In this document: positions 1-10,705 of the stretch, piece by piece
Numbering within the stretch: the first letter of the stretch is position 1
How the letters are laid out: each line of letters begins with the position of its first letter
NCBI RefSeq assembly: GCF_026914185.1
Contig: NC_070566.1
Location: 4,898,001-4,962,000, forward strand
Length of the DNA stretch: 64,000 nt
From: Puccinia triticina
Lineage: Eukaryota; Basidiomycota; Pucciniomycetes; Pucciniales; Pucciniaceae
Direction of reading: 5' to 3'
Translations under genes and position numbers: made by a program
Notes under the pieces: generated by a model
Database searches by the model: none
The model's input: the letters and a program-made list of their open reading frames with translations, nothing else
What the model was told of the DNA's origin: nothing

Positions 1-640
1 ATGTATTGTATATACCCACTGTTGCTAATAACAAAACAATAACAAGAAGCAGGCCTTCATTGTCTGTGAAGCAAATTGGTTGGATGTGAATAAAAAGAAG
101 CTAGGGTGTGAGAAAGGCAAAATAGAGGGTATTCTGCCCAGATTGAAAAACTCATCATGCAGGAATTTTGAAATAAGGCATAGGCCTCCACTGGTGTGGA
201 GAGCTCCGCTGCTCAGGAGTCATACCTGCTCCCCACCTGTGCAGGCCTAGTTCAGCTCAAGGTTGCGGGTCTGTTGGGTTGGGCCAACATTAAAAATTTC
301 TCCCAAAAGCGAACCCAAACCCCTGAACCTGGCCGGGTTCAGGCGGCCCATTGGCAGGCTGGCACAATTGCCACCCCTACAGGAGTGTGCCAATGTTATG
401 AATGTGGCATCCAGAAATCTGTCCATATCCGCAGGTTTGGGAACATTGGATCTCAGATATCTGGCATGATCCGCGGACCGTTTCCAGATATTCCAGATTT
501 TCTACCAGATGTCCCGCGCGGATATCTGACTAAGGTTTGAAGTGCATGATTGCTTCCAGGCAGACTGATCCAAGAAACCAGTTAATGAAAATCTTCTGCA
601 GTTGAGAAGCTGAAAGATGGACCAAACTCAACTAAGTCCC
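1..640. other. Gene-poor flank with dispersed repeat
   Basis: No credible coding region is seen. The two overlapping open frames here have no recognisable domain. Positions about 419-540 are rich in GGATATC/CAGATAT motifs and are related, in inverted orientation, to about 4752-4875, just upstream of the Alba-domain gene. The stretch is therefore read as dispersed repeat sequence. Confidence 0.5.
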
Positions 641-644
641 TCTT

Positions 645-2490
645 GAGGGATGCCAAAGGCCTCCCTCTGGGAGGGACTTATGCCTTATTGGTGAAATTTT
701 CCTGAGAGAAATGCCAATATTCCTTACTTTTTTATGCTAAGGCCCCTGCACGGTGCCATCTTGGTGTAATCACCATCCAGATTTACACTTAGAAACATCA
801 GATGCCTGTCCATCTCCTGCCACCTTTGTGTGCATTTTCCTCCTTCCCAAACCCAAGATACAAGGTGTGTAGTAAACAAAAACTTCTTCCTGGCAAAAAC
901 AGTTGAAGTATAACTGTTTTTCAAATTAGCTCTCTCGGAATCTTGAGTGAACAGGCCCAAATGCATTTTCTCACGCAGTTGGTTGGCAAGGCTGGACATC
1001 AGTCCTGGATAACTGTCATTTTTATGTTGAGGCAAGTGTATGAATTTGCGCTAAAAATGATGTTTTACAGAGCTCAGGCTTGGCTCTTGCAACCCCCCAT
1101 CTTGAATGGGTTATTGTGAGCAAATAATGAGGAAATGTGATGATCTAAGAGCATCAAAAATTAGACAAGATGCTGGGCTTTCATAATATCCAGAAATCTT
1201 GATGAACTCTTTGGAGGTAAGCGCACCAGGGGAGATATGTTCCCACTCCCCAGGGAGTGCCTTACTGTAACTTTTTTCCATAACTGTGCTGGAGGCCTTT
1301 GGTGAAGAAATATTGAATAGGTATGAACAAGACTGGAAGTCAGCTTGAAATCAGTTGGAAATCATCCTGAAATAAACCATAAATTGCCAAGGAATAATCC
1401 AGAACTCATCTGGAATTCATCCAGAACTCATCCAAAATATAGGCCTTTCTTGGCTCCATGACCAGTGTGTCCCTTTCATGGGGATGTGAAAGGCGCAGTA
1501 TGTCATATTGTCCCCCTCATGTACTCACGTACATCAGGGGGACAATTGGTGTCTTAACACGAAGTTTTTACTTTTCATGTGGCTGTGAAAGGCCCATCCT
1601 GTGATATTTCCACCTCAATGTACGCGCGTACATTAGGGTGACTATTAGCAAAGTGCAAAAAAGTTCACTTGCATGTGTACATGTGGATTTTGAAAAGCAA
1701 AAAAAAAACAAAAAATCACCCAATCATTTTTGTGAAGAGGCCAGGATATGTGGCCAAACTGGGGTGGCACTGCAATCCAACCTTGACTTACCTCAGACTT
1801 TCACCCCAATACAATAGTTTTTAACCATTTTTTTAGCCAAATTCAAATTAATTACAGCATTTCCAAGAAAATGGGTTTCACTAATTTTACTGCAACATTA
1901 GCACATTCCGAAATTCTAAACCCAATAATACCAAGTTGACTTTTACTTTAATTTTGTACATGAGGGCATATAATGTGAATTACAAGAAACTCATTTTTTT
2001 TACAGGAATTACATTCAAGAATGGAAATTTTGCTTTCCTATCCTTTGATATCATCAAACAGGAGCAATTGAAGAGTTGGACTTGGGTGAAATATCATTTC
2101 ATCATATTTTTTCCTCTAGTTGTACCTAGAAAACAAAAGAATTCTACACAACATTGTGTTGACTCCCAAATCAATTCTGACTGACTTTTGACTCACTTCT
2201 GCATCCACTTCAATTCATTTAGGGATGAGTTACTGATGCACATCAGGCTCACATCCAACCAAAACTCACATCAAATTCAGCTCTGGCACTCCCTGGGTAG
2301 TGGGAACGTATCTCCCCTGGTGGCGAGCTATTGCAACATTTGTTTGAAATGGTGTTTTTAGCCATTTCTCTCAGGCCTAAATGACCAATACCGCATAAGT
2401 CCTAACTTGACACAATTCCCCCCTGGTGAGCTGTTGGCCAAGCTGCCCCTCCCGCAGGGAGGGACTTGCATATTATTGCAAATTTTATGC
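645..2490. repeat. Inverted-repeat-rich, unclassified element(s)
   Basis: Two pairs of imperfect inverted repeats are visible. The stretch around 1221-1262 (core CAGGGGAGATATGTTCCCAC) matches the reverse complement of about 2285-2329. The stretch around 655-716 (core GGGACTTATGCC...CTGAGAGAAATG) matches the reverse complement of about 2360-2480. The pairs are not concentric, so they may be remnants of two overlapping terminal-inverted-repeat elements. No transposase frame was found inside, and no target-site duplication could be fixed. Confidence 0.4.
1474..1655. repeat. Two ~95-bp direct repeats, each with a hairpin
   Basis: Two related units (about 1474-1560 and 1569-1655) share the order CTTTCATG...ATGTGAAAGGC...GTCATATT or GTGATATT and then a palindrome. 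The first palindrome, 1507-1546, has 18-base arms with one mismatch around ATTGTCCCCCT...GTAC. The second, 1611-1640, centres on GTACGCGCGTAC. Function is unknown. It may be transposon subterminal structure. Confidence 0.5.
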
Positions 2491-2863
2491 GGGAGCAGAA
2501 AGTCCATTTGGCTGGGAGGTTTTTAATTTTTTTATAGCTCCTCCCTCAGCATCTTCATAGGTCTGCCCTGTTATTACATCATGCTAAATTACTGTGCCTA
2601 CAATTTGGCATACTCAGACTTTCTCTATGACTATCTGTTGACCTTGAATGATCTTTTGAAAAATTGAAGAATGTGGAGGTTTTGCAAATGAGGGTCCACT
2701 GGTTTGGGACTCCAGGAAACAGTTTTCTAGCTAAAAGCAAGCTGAGTGGCTCAAATTCTTCCCAAGGAAAGTACTTAGAATTCTGTCGAGTCAATTTTAC
2801 TTTATCTTTTTTTTTTTATCCTTTTGGTGTAGCAGATACTTTCTGCTCATGCTTGAATTGAGA

Positions 2864-2945
2864 GATAACACATAAGCCTCTCCTACGGAGAGCACTCCGC
2901 ACGGGTCCCCCGGACCTCTGTTCAAGTGGCTTTGTTAAACTAGGC
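2864..2945 (+). repeat. Short dispersed repeat (copy near 33.7 kb)
   Basis: The stretch contains CATAAGCCTCTCCTACGGAGAG followed by a C-rich tract and a TTCAAGTGGCTTTGTTAAACTAGGC-like end. A diverged copy lies at about 33690-33770, which has the same CATAAGCCTCTCCTACGGAG start, a C run and GAGAGGCTTAGTTAGGCTAG. It lies directly upstream of the Bud20-like gene and could form part of its 5' region. Confidence 0.45.
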
Positions 2946-2966
2946 ATAACTCAGCTAAGTTTGACG

Positions 2967-3397
2967 ATGGACCGTCTCCGAAGAAGTCAAACGCACAGTT
3001 TGGCAAAATCACAGATCAAGAGTTGGAAGACAAAGCGATATACGAGAGACTTGGACCAGATCACGCTTGACATGGAGCTTGTCCAAGCAATCTGATTGGT
3101 CAAACCGCTGAAATCTGAGCTGAAATCTTCCTTTGTTGTCTCTCAAAGCTTTGGATAAACCTCTCACCCTACAGTGACCGGTGACGTGGATGAAGAGACG
3201 TCTGGATGCGGCAAGTTTCCTTGTGTCAAATGTGCTAGGTTCTTCATGGATTCAAGAAGTTTAACCAAACACCAAAGGGGAAAGGTCCATAAACACAGGT
3301 GGGTTGTTTTTGCATTCAAATTCTCCTTTTTTTCCAAAGAACAAGAAGAAAATATGAACAACGGAAACGGAAGAGAGCCGATCATTTCAAATTGTGA
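2967..3397 (+). CDS. BUD20: Bud20/ZNF593-like zinc-finger protein, 3 exons
   Basis: Bud20/ZNF593 proteins are small zinc-finger shuttling factors of pre-60S ribosome export. Exon 1 (2967-3080) encodes a basic N-terminus containing WKTKRYTRDLDQI, matching the family signature KTKRRTRDLDQI. Exon 2 carries the C2H2 finger CVKCARFF..TKHQRGKVH (C-x2-C-x12-H-x5-H) with the VHK tail typical of this family. Exon 3 (3340-3397) is Lys/Arg-rich and ends at TGA 3395-3397. The exon 2/3 intron (3299-3339) is phase-consistent. Intron 1 is a problem. The best-looking acceptor (TACAG at 3174) leads straight to a stop after donor 3081, while an in-phase acceptor (AAGAG at 3197) gives a 90-aa protein. The gene is either spliced at the weaker site or damaged. 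The family call is firm. The exact exon 2 start is not. Confidence 0.72.
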
Positions 3398-3763
3398 AGC
3401 TTGACTCAATACCATTGCTGATCCAAAACTAATGTTACTGTTGTCCACTTTGAATACACTTAAAGAGCTTGCTGCTGGGTCCCTATAGCCTGGAAGAAGC
3501 CATGCGAGCTGCTGGACTTGGAACGGATAATAGGCAACGTCCAGCCCCCGACTTGATGGCCACTTAAAATCAACTCAAAGGATCCCTGATTATCAATCTT
3601 TCAGATGTTTTTGGCTTGATAACGGTACAGATAGTACTGGGATCCGTAAAGAGGTTTACTTTACTATCACACCAATTGTATTTTTTTAATTTTTCTTACC
3701 GGTGCAGACCCGGTTTACTTAATGAATACATCTAAATGTGCATTTATATTATTTGGATTCAAG
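3398..3763. other. Convergent intergenic spacer
   Basis: This is the 366-bp spacer between the 3' ends of the Bud20-like gene (+) and the Alba-domain gene (-). It is AT-rich and presumably holds both 3' UTRs. No further feature is seen. Confidence 0.6.
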
Positions 3764-4749
3764 CTAAACTGGTGGGATGTCAAACTCTCCATTCAGCTCC
3801 AGCTGTTCTTCTTGTGGGTTTACAAGAGTTGAATCCACTGCAGAAATCCCTGAGAGCGCCGTGGTATCTTCAGTCGCAGCACTAGGTACTGATGGCTGTT
3901 GGTAACTGGGAATGCGAAAAGAAATCAGCTTGGTGTAGATTTTTCCATGACAAATCACCTGAGATCAGCTCACCAAACATTTGGAAGGTTTGTCAACGAT
4001 TGAATTTTGTTCTTCCACAGATAAATCTTCAGCCAAGGCGTGTGGGATTGTCGGGGTCTGTTTCATATCAAGCAGAAAAAACACGTGGAGGTTTGTACTT
4101 TCCGGATCTCTATAAAATGAAGCAGCGCCTACCTCTTACGTTCCTCATTCAAAAATTCTTGCACAATTTTATCTTGACGAGCCATTAGAGAAGCTCTCTT
4201 GTCGCTTTCTGAGAGATCGGATGAATTGGATCGTTCGAGAATCAAGCTTTCCAAAGATCCGTATTCGTTGTATTGATGAAGCTGATTTGACGAGGCCTGA
4301 GCCAACTCACTCGGCTCCACTTTTTGACGTTTGGAAGGCCTGATGCTGCGGTCGTTACCAGGAAAGTCACGTTTGAGGATTTCGACGATACTGATCAATC
4401 GACCTACGCCATTTTTATCCGGGTTCGATTTAGATCTCGTGATCGTTTTCTCGATGTCTTCAACTGGGGTACCTGGCTTCGGCAACGTATGTAGACATAA
4501 AGGTCGACGATCGCCCTCCTGCTATTAGTGTCCAGAAAGTGTTATCAATCTCATTTCAGTCAAGTGGACGGATTGCGAGATAATAAGAATCCTAGCCTGG
4601 CCGAGACTCACTTCCAATAAAGACAAGGAGAGGGAGACGCACTCGGAGACCTTCGTCTTGTTTGACACGTGAACCAATCGAAAATCGACGTCTGACGGAT
4701 ACGACGTGGGCATGCCGGTGGATGGCTTCCCCCACTTGCAAGCTGACAT
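3764..4749 (-). CDS. Alba-domain nucleic-acid-binding protein, 4 exons
   Basis: Alba-domain proteins bind RNA or DNA; eukaryotic members occur in RNase P/MRP and in mRNA-associated particles. The exon model on the minus strand is 4749-4612, 4521-4133, 4057-3974 and 3905-3764, with all junctions GT-AG and in phase, giving about 250 aa. The Alba fold is suggested by VHVSNKTKVSECV (strand 1 and helix 1), LCLHTLPKPG, then GVGRLISIVEILKRDF, which matches the conserved G-x-x-I-x-x-x-EILKR helix/strand of the family. The C-terminal half is acidic and low in complexity (DTTALSG...NGEFDIPPV) without a domain. The first Met (4749) is used; Met-13 is an alternative. The 5' flank is a dispersed repeat. 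The Alba call rests on motif recognition, not a search. Confidence 0.72.
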
Positions 4750-4751
4750 GA

Positions 4752-4875
4752 ACCAGCCATGCGGGATATCCGGTAGGCAATCCGGGATATCTGGTAAAGC
4801 GCATCACACCAGATATCCGAACTCCGAGGCCCCCCAAAACCTACGGATATGGACGGATATCAAGAGGGATTGCAC
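4752..4875 (-). repeat. Dispersed GGATATC-rich repeat
   Basis: This is an inverted relative of about 419-540. Both contain GTCCATATCCG(C/T)AGGTTT, GATATCTGG and several further GGATATC motifs. It abuts the start codon of the Alba-domain gene, so it probably supplies that gene's leader or promoter. Confidence 0.45.
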
Positions 4876-5150
4876 TTTGTAGCAGACTGTGTGCTCATAT
4901 TTCATCCTTCCTGATCAGTTTGTTCACAAATTTCTACACCGCGGGGCCAATCGAGAGGGGGCGGGGCGCCACCAACTTGGAAAAAACAGCCACGCCAAAT
5001 TGGCGCCCCGTGGGATCCATAATTGCCACGCCGTGGCGCATACATGAGCCACCGCCCCCCCACCGCCCCCATGACCGACACTGGGTCGGCACGAGTCTCG
5101 GAGCTGCCAACAGGAGGCCCCCGGGACCCTCGCGTGCCTGAGCATCCATA

Positions 5151-5375
5151 ATAAGGGGATTCAAAGTTGGCCAGGTCCAACTTGCATGCCCTTTTTCAAG
5201 TGGGTGTTCAAGGCTTTTCTTGAAAACCAACTTGCAAAAAAACATTCAGAAAGGCTTGATGGGCAAAGTGGAGTGTGGCTTGCATGCATTTTTGCAAGTC
5301 GGTGTTCAAGATCTGACTTGAATGCCCACTTGCAAAAGTGCTTACAAGTCGGACCTGGCCAACTTTGAAACCCCC
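5151..5375. mobile_element. ~225-bp MITE with 30-bp terminal inverted repeats
   Basis: The termini GGGGATTCAAAGTTGGCCAG and, at the other end, CTGGCCAACTTTGAAACCCC form inverted repeats of about 30 bp. The undisturbed target is visible in the duplicate copy (CATCCATAATGACTGG, near 8470). Comparison with it gives a short TA/TAA-type target duplication, as for Tc1/mariner- or Harbinger-like elements. The interior is AT-rich and contains foldable CTTGCA/TGCAAG motifs. There is no coding capacity. Confidence 0.8.
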
Positions 5376-5520
5376 TAATGACTGGCCCGGGTTTGTCCCC
5401 ACCGCGTCATTTGTTGGATCGCCAGCCATGAGTCTTGAGACCACTACGCCGCGAGGGCGAGAGGGCTGGTGCGTCCCTCTGGGGCCTCCATGCTTCCCTT
5501 TTGTTGCTCTGGCCTGCTTC

Positions 5521-5767
5521 CACTGCAAAAATAACTTGGTCAACTGCTTGCAGTTGACATGCAGGATACTCAAGCCAAGCTGCCATTGTAACTCCACATG
5601 AATGCAGAAGTGCCTTTGTTGGCACAGTCACTGTGCAAGGTGCACAGTGACTGTGCATTGAAGCTTGGGTTGAGTCAAACCTTCAGTAAGGCTGGTGTAA
5701 CACCACAAGCTTCCTCAGAGTTTCCGCATGTCAACTGCTCACAGTTGACACAGTTTTTTTTGCAGTG
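5521..5767. mobile_element. 247-bp CACTG-ended MITE with TTC target duplication
   Basis: The element begins CACTGCAAAAA and ends TTTTTTGCAGTG, with about 42-bp imperfect terminal inverted repeats that include GTCAACTG...CAGTTGACATGC. It is flanked by TTC on both sides (5518-5520 and 5768-5770). The empty site is present in the duplicate near 8617. CACTA/CACTG ends with a 3-bp duplication are typical of the CMC (En/Spm) group, so this is probably a non-autonomous member. Confidence 0.85.
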
Positions 5768-6123
5768 TTCTACATTTTTGAGCCCCGGCTTGGCCTTGGG
5801 TCATGTCAAAGGACATGCCATCAGGTTCTTGAGAACACCCATGTCCGTCAGGTTTCATCCTGATACACCCTCCTACCCCCCAGGTCCGTCACGGTGGTTG
5901 AGCAGATACATATCACCATAGGCACCCCCCAATCATTCATCACACTCCCTCAAACAATGATCAAAAAACCAAATAATACGACTCAGCACCCGGAACCACC
6001 CATCCTCCCTCACCGTTGCGCTCATCCCCAACAGAACTACGTCACCTTGCGCGCGCAACACTTCCCACTCCAAGGGTTCAAACTGGCCCTCAGTGAGGGG
6101 CCAGATTGAAGCTCTCATTATCC

Positions 6124-7096
6124 CACCTCCCCGCCTGATTGGACCCAACCACATTCCAGCCGGACCGCCAGCCGCAACCCACTGCCAGCCAGCCATCCCG
6201 GATCCCGATCCCCAACCGCTTGCATTGCTTTTCTCCGCTGTTGGTGAGTGCCCATCTGTGAGCCTGTGTCTCTTATGTGACAACAGGACACAAAGAAAAG
6301 GAGGGGGAATAGTTTGGATTTCTTGGGATAAAGAAATACAAACAGAAAGAGAGGAAGAGAAGATCAGGCCTGGACTTTAAGTCTTTATTAATTGATCTGG
6401 GCTATTCTCAACCTGGAAAAGTTGGATGCCAGCTGTGCAAGGCCAAGAAAGAGTGCAACAGCATCCACTCACAACAAGGAAACGTTGGTGGGATTCAGAA
6501 GTAGGGTTACTACTTTGCTTTGGTTGTGTAGGTCTCAACCAGAGATAACCTTTTGATCTTTTAAGATTGAAAAAGTTGAAGAAAAGAAGAAACAATCAAG
6601 AGCAACAGAGTTTCACTCTGGATAAGCAAGGTTCAGTGAAAAGAGTCTACTTACTGTCAATATCCTAGGCGCCTGTGACGGTAGGTATACTGGGAGTGTG
6701 GTGGTCTCTTTGGTGGTGATCCTGGGCTATCTGGGGTGGGGTTCTGGTGTGCTGAAGTCTGTAGATCCTCCTCAGGCAAGGGGGATCCTGACTTCGAAAA
6801 TTTTCACAGTTTGCTTATGTAATTACATATGTACATGTGGTTTGGCGTGCCTGGTAGCGCTGACACGTCACAACTGCGCATGCGCGCCACAACTCAAGAA
6901 CTCGGGGAAGGAGTATAGTTACAAAGAATTGATAAGTTGTAACTAGGGTTAAAATTGTCTGAGGAAACAGAATATGAAGTCAAAACAATGATATCTCTTA
7001 AGATGAAAAAGATATGAATTAATTTCATATGTAATAAGTAGAAAAAGAGGCAGACTTTAGGTCAGCTGTGTTGACTCTAAGGCTGACACCATCACA
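6124..7096. other. Repeat-derived sequence between duplications
   Basis: Positions 6124-6256 recur in inverted orientation at about 7908-8035 (CCACATTCCAGCCGGACCGCCAG is the shared core). The remainder (6257-7096) is AT-richer and has no convincing gene. A poly-C run follows at about 7107-7128. Confidence 0.5.
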
Positions 7097-7351
7097 TGCT
7101 TCCCCTTCCCCCCCCCCCCCCCCCCCCTGGGCCATTGAATCCGACTGATCTGATTGTCCGCACTTTCAGTCCTCCCGGTCCCCCAACCACACCCACAAAT
7201 AATTTCAGTAACCGGTGAGTCATGCCGGGGTTTTTTACTGCTATCAATCACTCTCACCACCCCTCAATTCGCTCCTAACCTACCTATCTATCCACAGACT
7301 TTCTGCTCCAGGTTGCCAAGATAAAGCCGTTTGTGTCCGCAATCAACCAAC
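7097..7351. repeat. Left arm of large inverted repeat
   Basis: This arm matches the reverse complement of 7671-7912 over about 240 bp. It reads like a piece of a spliced gene: exon-like sequence, a donor GTGAGTCATGCC near 7215, a pyrimidine-rich end CTATCCACAG near 7297, then ACTTTCTGCTCCAGG. The same features occur mirrored in the other arm. Confidence 0.75.
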
Positions 7352-7670
7352 CCAGGGACCTCACTGCGTTTACATTTGGGTTGCTGTCCTTGTAAAACAA
7401 CTTGCAGCTGTTGGCCTGCAAGTCCGGATGCTGACTTGGGCCAAGGTAAGACTCTTGTTGCTCCCCAGGGAGATTTGCAAACGGGAGCGGGTCAATGCGG
7501 CTTGTCAGTGTGAAGAAACGATTGGCTTGTTCATTTTGTGAGGACTGACACCGGGAAGGCCCCAAAAAGCAGGAGAATCAGCCGACATGGACTGGTTCAA
7601 TGTGGGGACGGGGTGGAGGAGAGGATTAGATTATCATACATACCATGATTCCAACAAGGTATTGGGTTGC

Positions 7671-7912
7671 GTTGATTGCGGACACGGACGGCTTTATCTC
7701 GGTGACCTGGAGCAGAAGGTCTGTGGATAGGTGGGTTAGAAACCAATTGAGGGGTGGTGAGAGTGATTGATAGCAGTAAAAAACCCCGGCATGACTCACC
7801 GGTTACTGAAATTATTTGTGGGTGTGGTTGGGGGACCGGGAGGACTGAAAGTGCGGACAATCAGATCAGTCGGATTTGATGGCCCAGGGGGTGGGGGGAA
7901 GGGGAAGCATGC
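7671..7912. repeat. Right arm of large inverted repeat
   Basis: This is the inverted partner of 7097-7351, separated from it by a ~320-bp loop. It joins directly to the inverted copy of 6124-6256, so the whole 6.1-8.1 kb stretch is a mosaic of inverted fragments. Confidence 0.75.
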
Positions 7913-8203
7913 AATGGGCACTCACCAACAGCGGAGAAAAGCGATGCAAGCGGTTGGGGATTGGGATCCGGGATGGCTGGCTGGCGGTCCGGCTGGAATG
8001 TGGTTGGGTCCGATCGGGCGGGGAGGTGGGGCTGGGTCGGGGGGCATTTTTGGTGGGGGCATGGGCGGGGGTATGGGAGAGAAGGAGAGAGGGAAGGAGG
8101 TAGAAGATGTGAAGATATGGAAGAATACAGGCGGGGGGGCTGAAAAAAAAAATTGTTTGTTGGATTCACAGGGTGCTGGAACCACAAGCTTTTTGAGAAT
8201 GGC

Positions 8204-8972
8204 TGTAGCAGACTGTGTGCTCATATTTCATCCTTCCTGATCAGTTTTTTCACAAATTGCTACACGGCGGGGCCAATCGAGAGGGGGCGGGGCGCCACCA
8301 ACTTGGAAAAAACAGCCACGCCAAATTGGCGCCCCTTGGGATCCATAATTGCTACGCTGTGGCGCATACATGAGCCACCGCCCCCCCACCGCCCCCATGA
8401 CCGACACTGGGTCGGTATGAGTCTCGGAGCCGCCAACAGGAGGCCCCCGGGACCCTTGTGTGCCTGAGCATCCATAATGACTGGCCCGGGTTCGTCCCCA
8501 CCGCGCCATTTGTTGGATCGCCAGCCATGAGTCTTGAGACCACTACGCCGCGAGGGCGAGAGGGCTGGTGCGTCCCTCTGGGGCCTCCATGCTGCCCTTT
8601 TGTTGCTCTGGCCTGCTTCTACATTTTTGAGCCCCGGCTTGGCCTTGGGTCATGTCAAAGGACATGCCATCAGGTTCTTGAGAACACCCATGTCCGTCAG
8701 GTTTCATCCTGATACACCCTCCTACCCCCCAGGTCCGTCACGGTGGTTGAGCAGATACATATCACCATAGGCACCCCCCAATCATTCAACCAACTCCCTC
8801 AAACAATGATCAACAAACCAAATAATATGACTTGGCACCCAGAACCACCCATCCTCCCTCACCGTTGCGCTCATCCCCAACAGAACTACGTCACCTTGCG
8901 CGCGCAACACTTCCCACTCCAAGGGTTCAAACTGGCCCTCAGTGAGGGGCCGGATTGAAGCTCTCATTATCC
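8204..8972 (+). repeat. Direct-duplication copy 2 (lacks the MITEs)
   Basis: This is the 769-bp counterpart of 4878-6123 without the two insertions. It therefore shows the empty sites for both miniature elements. A few point differences are seen between the copies. Confidence 0.85.
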
Positions 8973-9709
8973 GTCAAACCAAATGTGTCAACTTGCGCCG
9001 CCAGGCCTGTATGATCCGCATCCGGGGCCATCAGGGTTGCGTCTGAAACCTGGCCCCCAAGCGTGGGGGCTGAGCATTAGGGTGGGAAAAGTGATGGCTG
9101 CTGCGGTCACGTCAAACCTAATGCCCGGTCATTTGTACTCACAGATCGGCGGCCAATTACTTTCCTTCCCCTGGAGATCACCCAACTCACTTGGCCCACC
9201 AGCTCCCTGCAACAGCCATGCCTACCTTGGTTGACACCATCACCCCCTCGCGGTCCTCCCTTCCCCACCGCACAGTGAATTAATTGATTGGATCCAGCGC
9301 CCGCCATGGGGAATATCATGGTATGCTGGTCACCCCCCCCCCCTCCCACCTCCACGCTGAACTCACCGCCCTCCCCTTCTGCAGGCTCAAACCAACACAC
9401 ATCACAATGAGATCAAATCAATGATACCCTTGAGGAGCACTGTGGCCTCACCAAGAACTTCCTGAACCAGTAAGTACATTCCCGGTACCCTATCCCAATA
9501 GCCCCCAATCTGACGCCTGCCTCTTCACAGCTGGAATCACCTTTTGGGAGCCAAGGACTTGGCCTTATTTGGGCAGGAGCCCTTGCTCACCCACCTCAAT
9601 CAAGACTCTGTTGCCCTTTCAACGCCCCAGGAGACCCGCGCCCGGATGGCTGCTGCAGCAAACCCTCAATAGCCGCTCCAAAGCATTGTCTGCCGCTCAA
9701 TCCCCAGAG
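8973..9709. other. Repeat-rich spacer
   Basis: Apart from the gene fragment at 9411-9690 nothing coding is supported. A C run lies at about 9338-9350. Confidence 0.4.
9411..9690 (+). pseudogene. Fragment of an intron-containing repeat gene
   Basis: An exon-like piece (translation DTLEEHCGLTKNFLNQ) ends at a GTAAGTACATT donor near 9471 and is followed after CTTCACAG (about 9530) by a second piece reading WNHLLGAKDLALFGQEPLL and ending SVALSTPQETRARMAAAANPQ-stop. Upstream frames are broken. I do not recognise the family. It may be a gene carried by rust repeats, like the one at 21.3-22.9 kb. Confidence 0.4.
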
Positions 9710-9838
9710 CCCCCCCCAGGACCCTGGCAACCCCCTATGAATGGGCAGCACCAAAATGTATGAATTTCCCGGCCAAATTGCAAAATGGTATGCACGGAAA
9801 ATGTATGAATGGCCTTTTTTGCCATTAAGGGTAGGCAC

Positions 9839-9946
9839 TGTTGGAGCCCCTTTTTGGGGCTTGCCTCAGACTCACTAGACACAAGCACAAGTCCTGGTGC
9901 GAGTGCGGTTTGATAATTCAATTCATCTTTGTCTCAAACCATCACA
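9839..9946 (+). repeat. 5' LTR (108 bp)
   Basis: It starts TGTTGGAGCCCC and ends CCATCACA. It differs from the 3' LTR by one T/C change (CATCTTTGTCTC versus CATCTTCGTCTC). It is unusually short for a copia LTR. Confidence 0.95.
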
Positions 9947-9958
9947 GGTTATGAGCCC
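9947..9958 (+). promoter_or_regulatory. Primer-binding site: initiator-tRNA-Met half-tRNA
   Basis: GGTTATGAGCCC lies immediately after the 5' LTR. It is the exact complement of GGGCUCAUAACC, the anticodon stem-loop of eukaryotic initiator tRNA-Met. Priming from an internal cut in this tRNA is known for Drosophila copia and yeast Ty5; its use here is inferred from the match. Confidence 0.85.
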
Positions 9959-10705
9959 TTTGTCTCATTTTTTTTTTCTCTTCTCATCTATCGATCATCG
10001 GCTTGACTCTATCATCCCAGCGTAGGGACATCTCTTCCTTCATCAACTGCCCAGCGTAGGGCACATCCGTCATATTATTCTTCTTTCTCCGGACCTTCAT
10101 TCTCGTCAATCCTCCACGTAGCGGCTGTTTCGTATCAAATCTTACTTCTATTAACCAAACGCCGAGCTTGAAGATATCTGCTGTGAGTTAGACCAGAGTC
10201 TAGCTAACTCGAACCCGATACCTTGGTACCTAGGGGGTCGAACCTTGCAGTGGTGAAAATAGAGCGAAGCGGGAGGTCAACGGAGTTTCAACCTTGTGCC
10301 GACTACTCTTGTTTATTGATCAACCAAAGTGTTTCTTCCTCTCTGTCTTTGTTTATCCTTCCCCCTCTCTTCGACCCTTATCTCCAAAAAAAAAAAAAAA
10401 AAAAACAAACATTCCTCTCTGTCCCCTGTTTATCCTTTCTCTCTCCCTTCGAAACCTATCTTCAACACATTTCTGTTATCCACCGATCTCTCATCAACTT
10501 TTCCTCCATCTCCTCTATCCGATATCTCGTCAACTTTTCCTCCATCTCCCATATGTCCCACTCTCCTTGAAACACACACTCTCCTCCTTCTGCGAACAAT
10601 CCCTGGCTCCCGGCCGATCTCACTGGAATTCGACCGGAAGCTTACGCCACCAACAATCCACGACCAGCATCGTCCAATCGACACCGTTCCCACAGCAGAC
10701 ACGCC
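9959..10705 (+). other. Retrotransposon leader
   Basis: This is ~750 bp of non-coding leader between the primer-binding site and gag. It contains an A run near 10387-10404 and a strongly pyrimidine-rich stretch (about 10330-10600). Open frames here are low-complexity and not credible genes. Confidence 0.6.

Larger units (their letters stand above)
4878..6123 (+). repeat. Direct-duplication copy 1 (contains two MITEs)
   Basis: This stretch aligns collinearly with 8204-8972 from TGTAGCAGACTGTG to CTCTCATTATCC. The only large differences are two insertions in this copy (about 225 bp and 250 bp). Removing them leaves about 770 bp, the length of copy 2. The unit starts with TG but has no clear CA end and no matching flank, so calling it a long terminal repeat is not supported. 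GC-rich frames inside, with GGCGCC motifs, look like repeat sequence and not genes. Confidence 0.8.

Noticed and set aside
4878..8972. Calling the 770-bp direct repeats LTRs of a retrotransposon
   Set aside because: There is a TG start but no CA end, no matching target duplication, no primer site and no retroelement genes between them.
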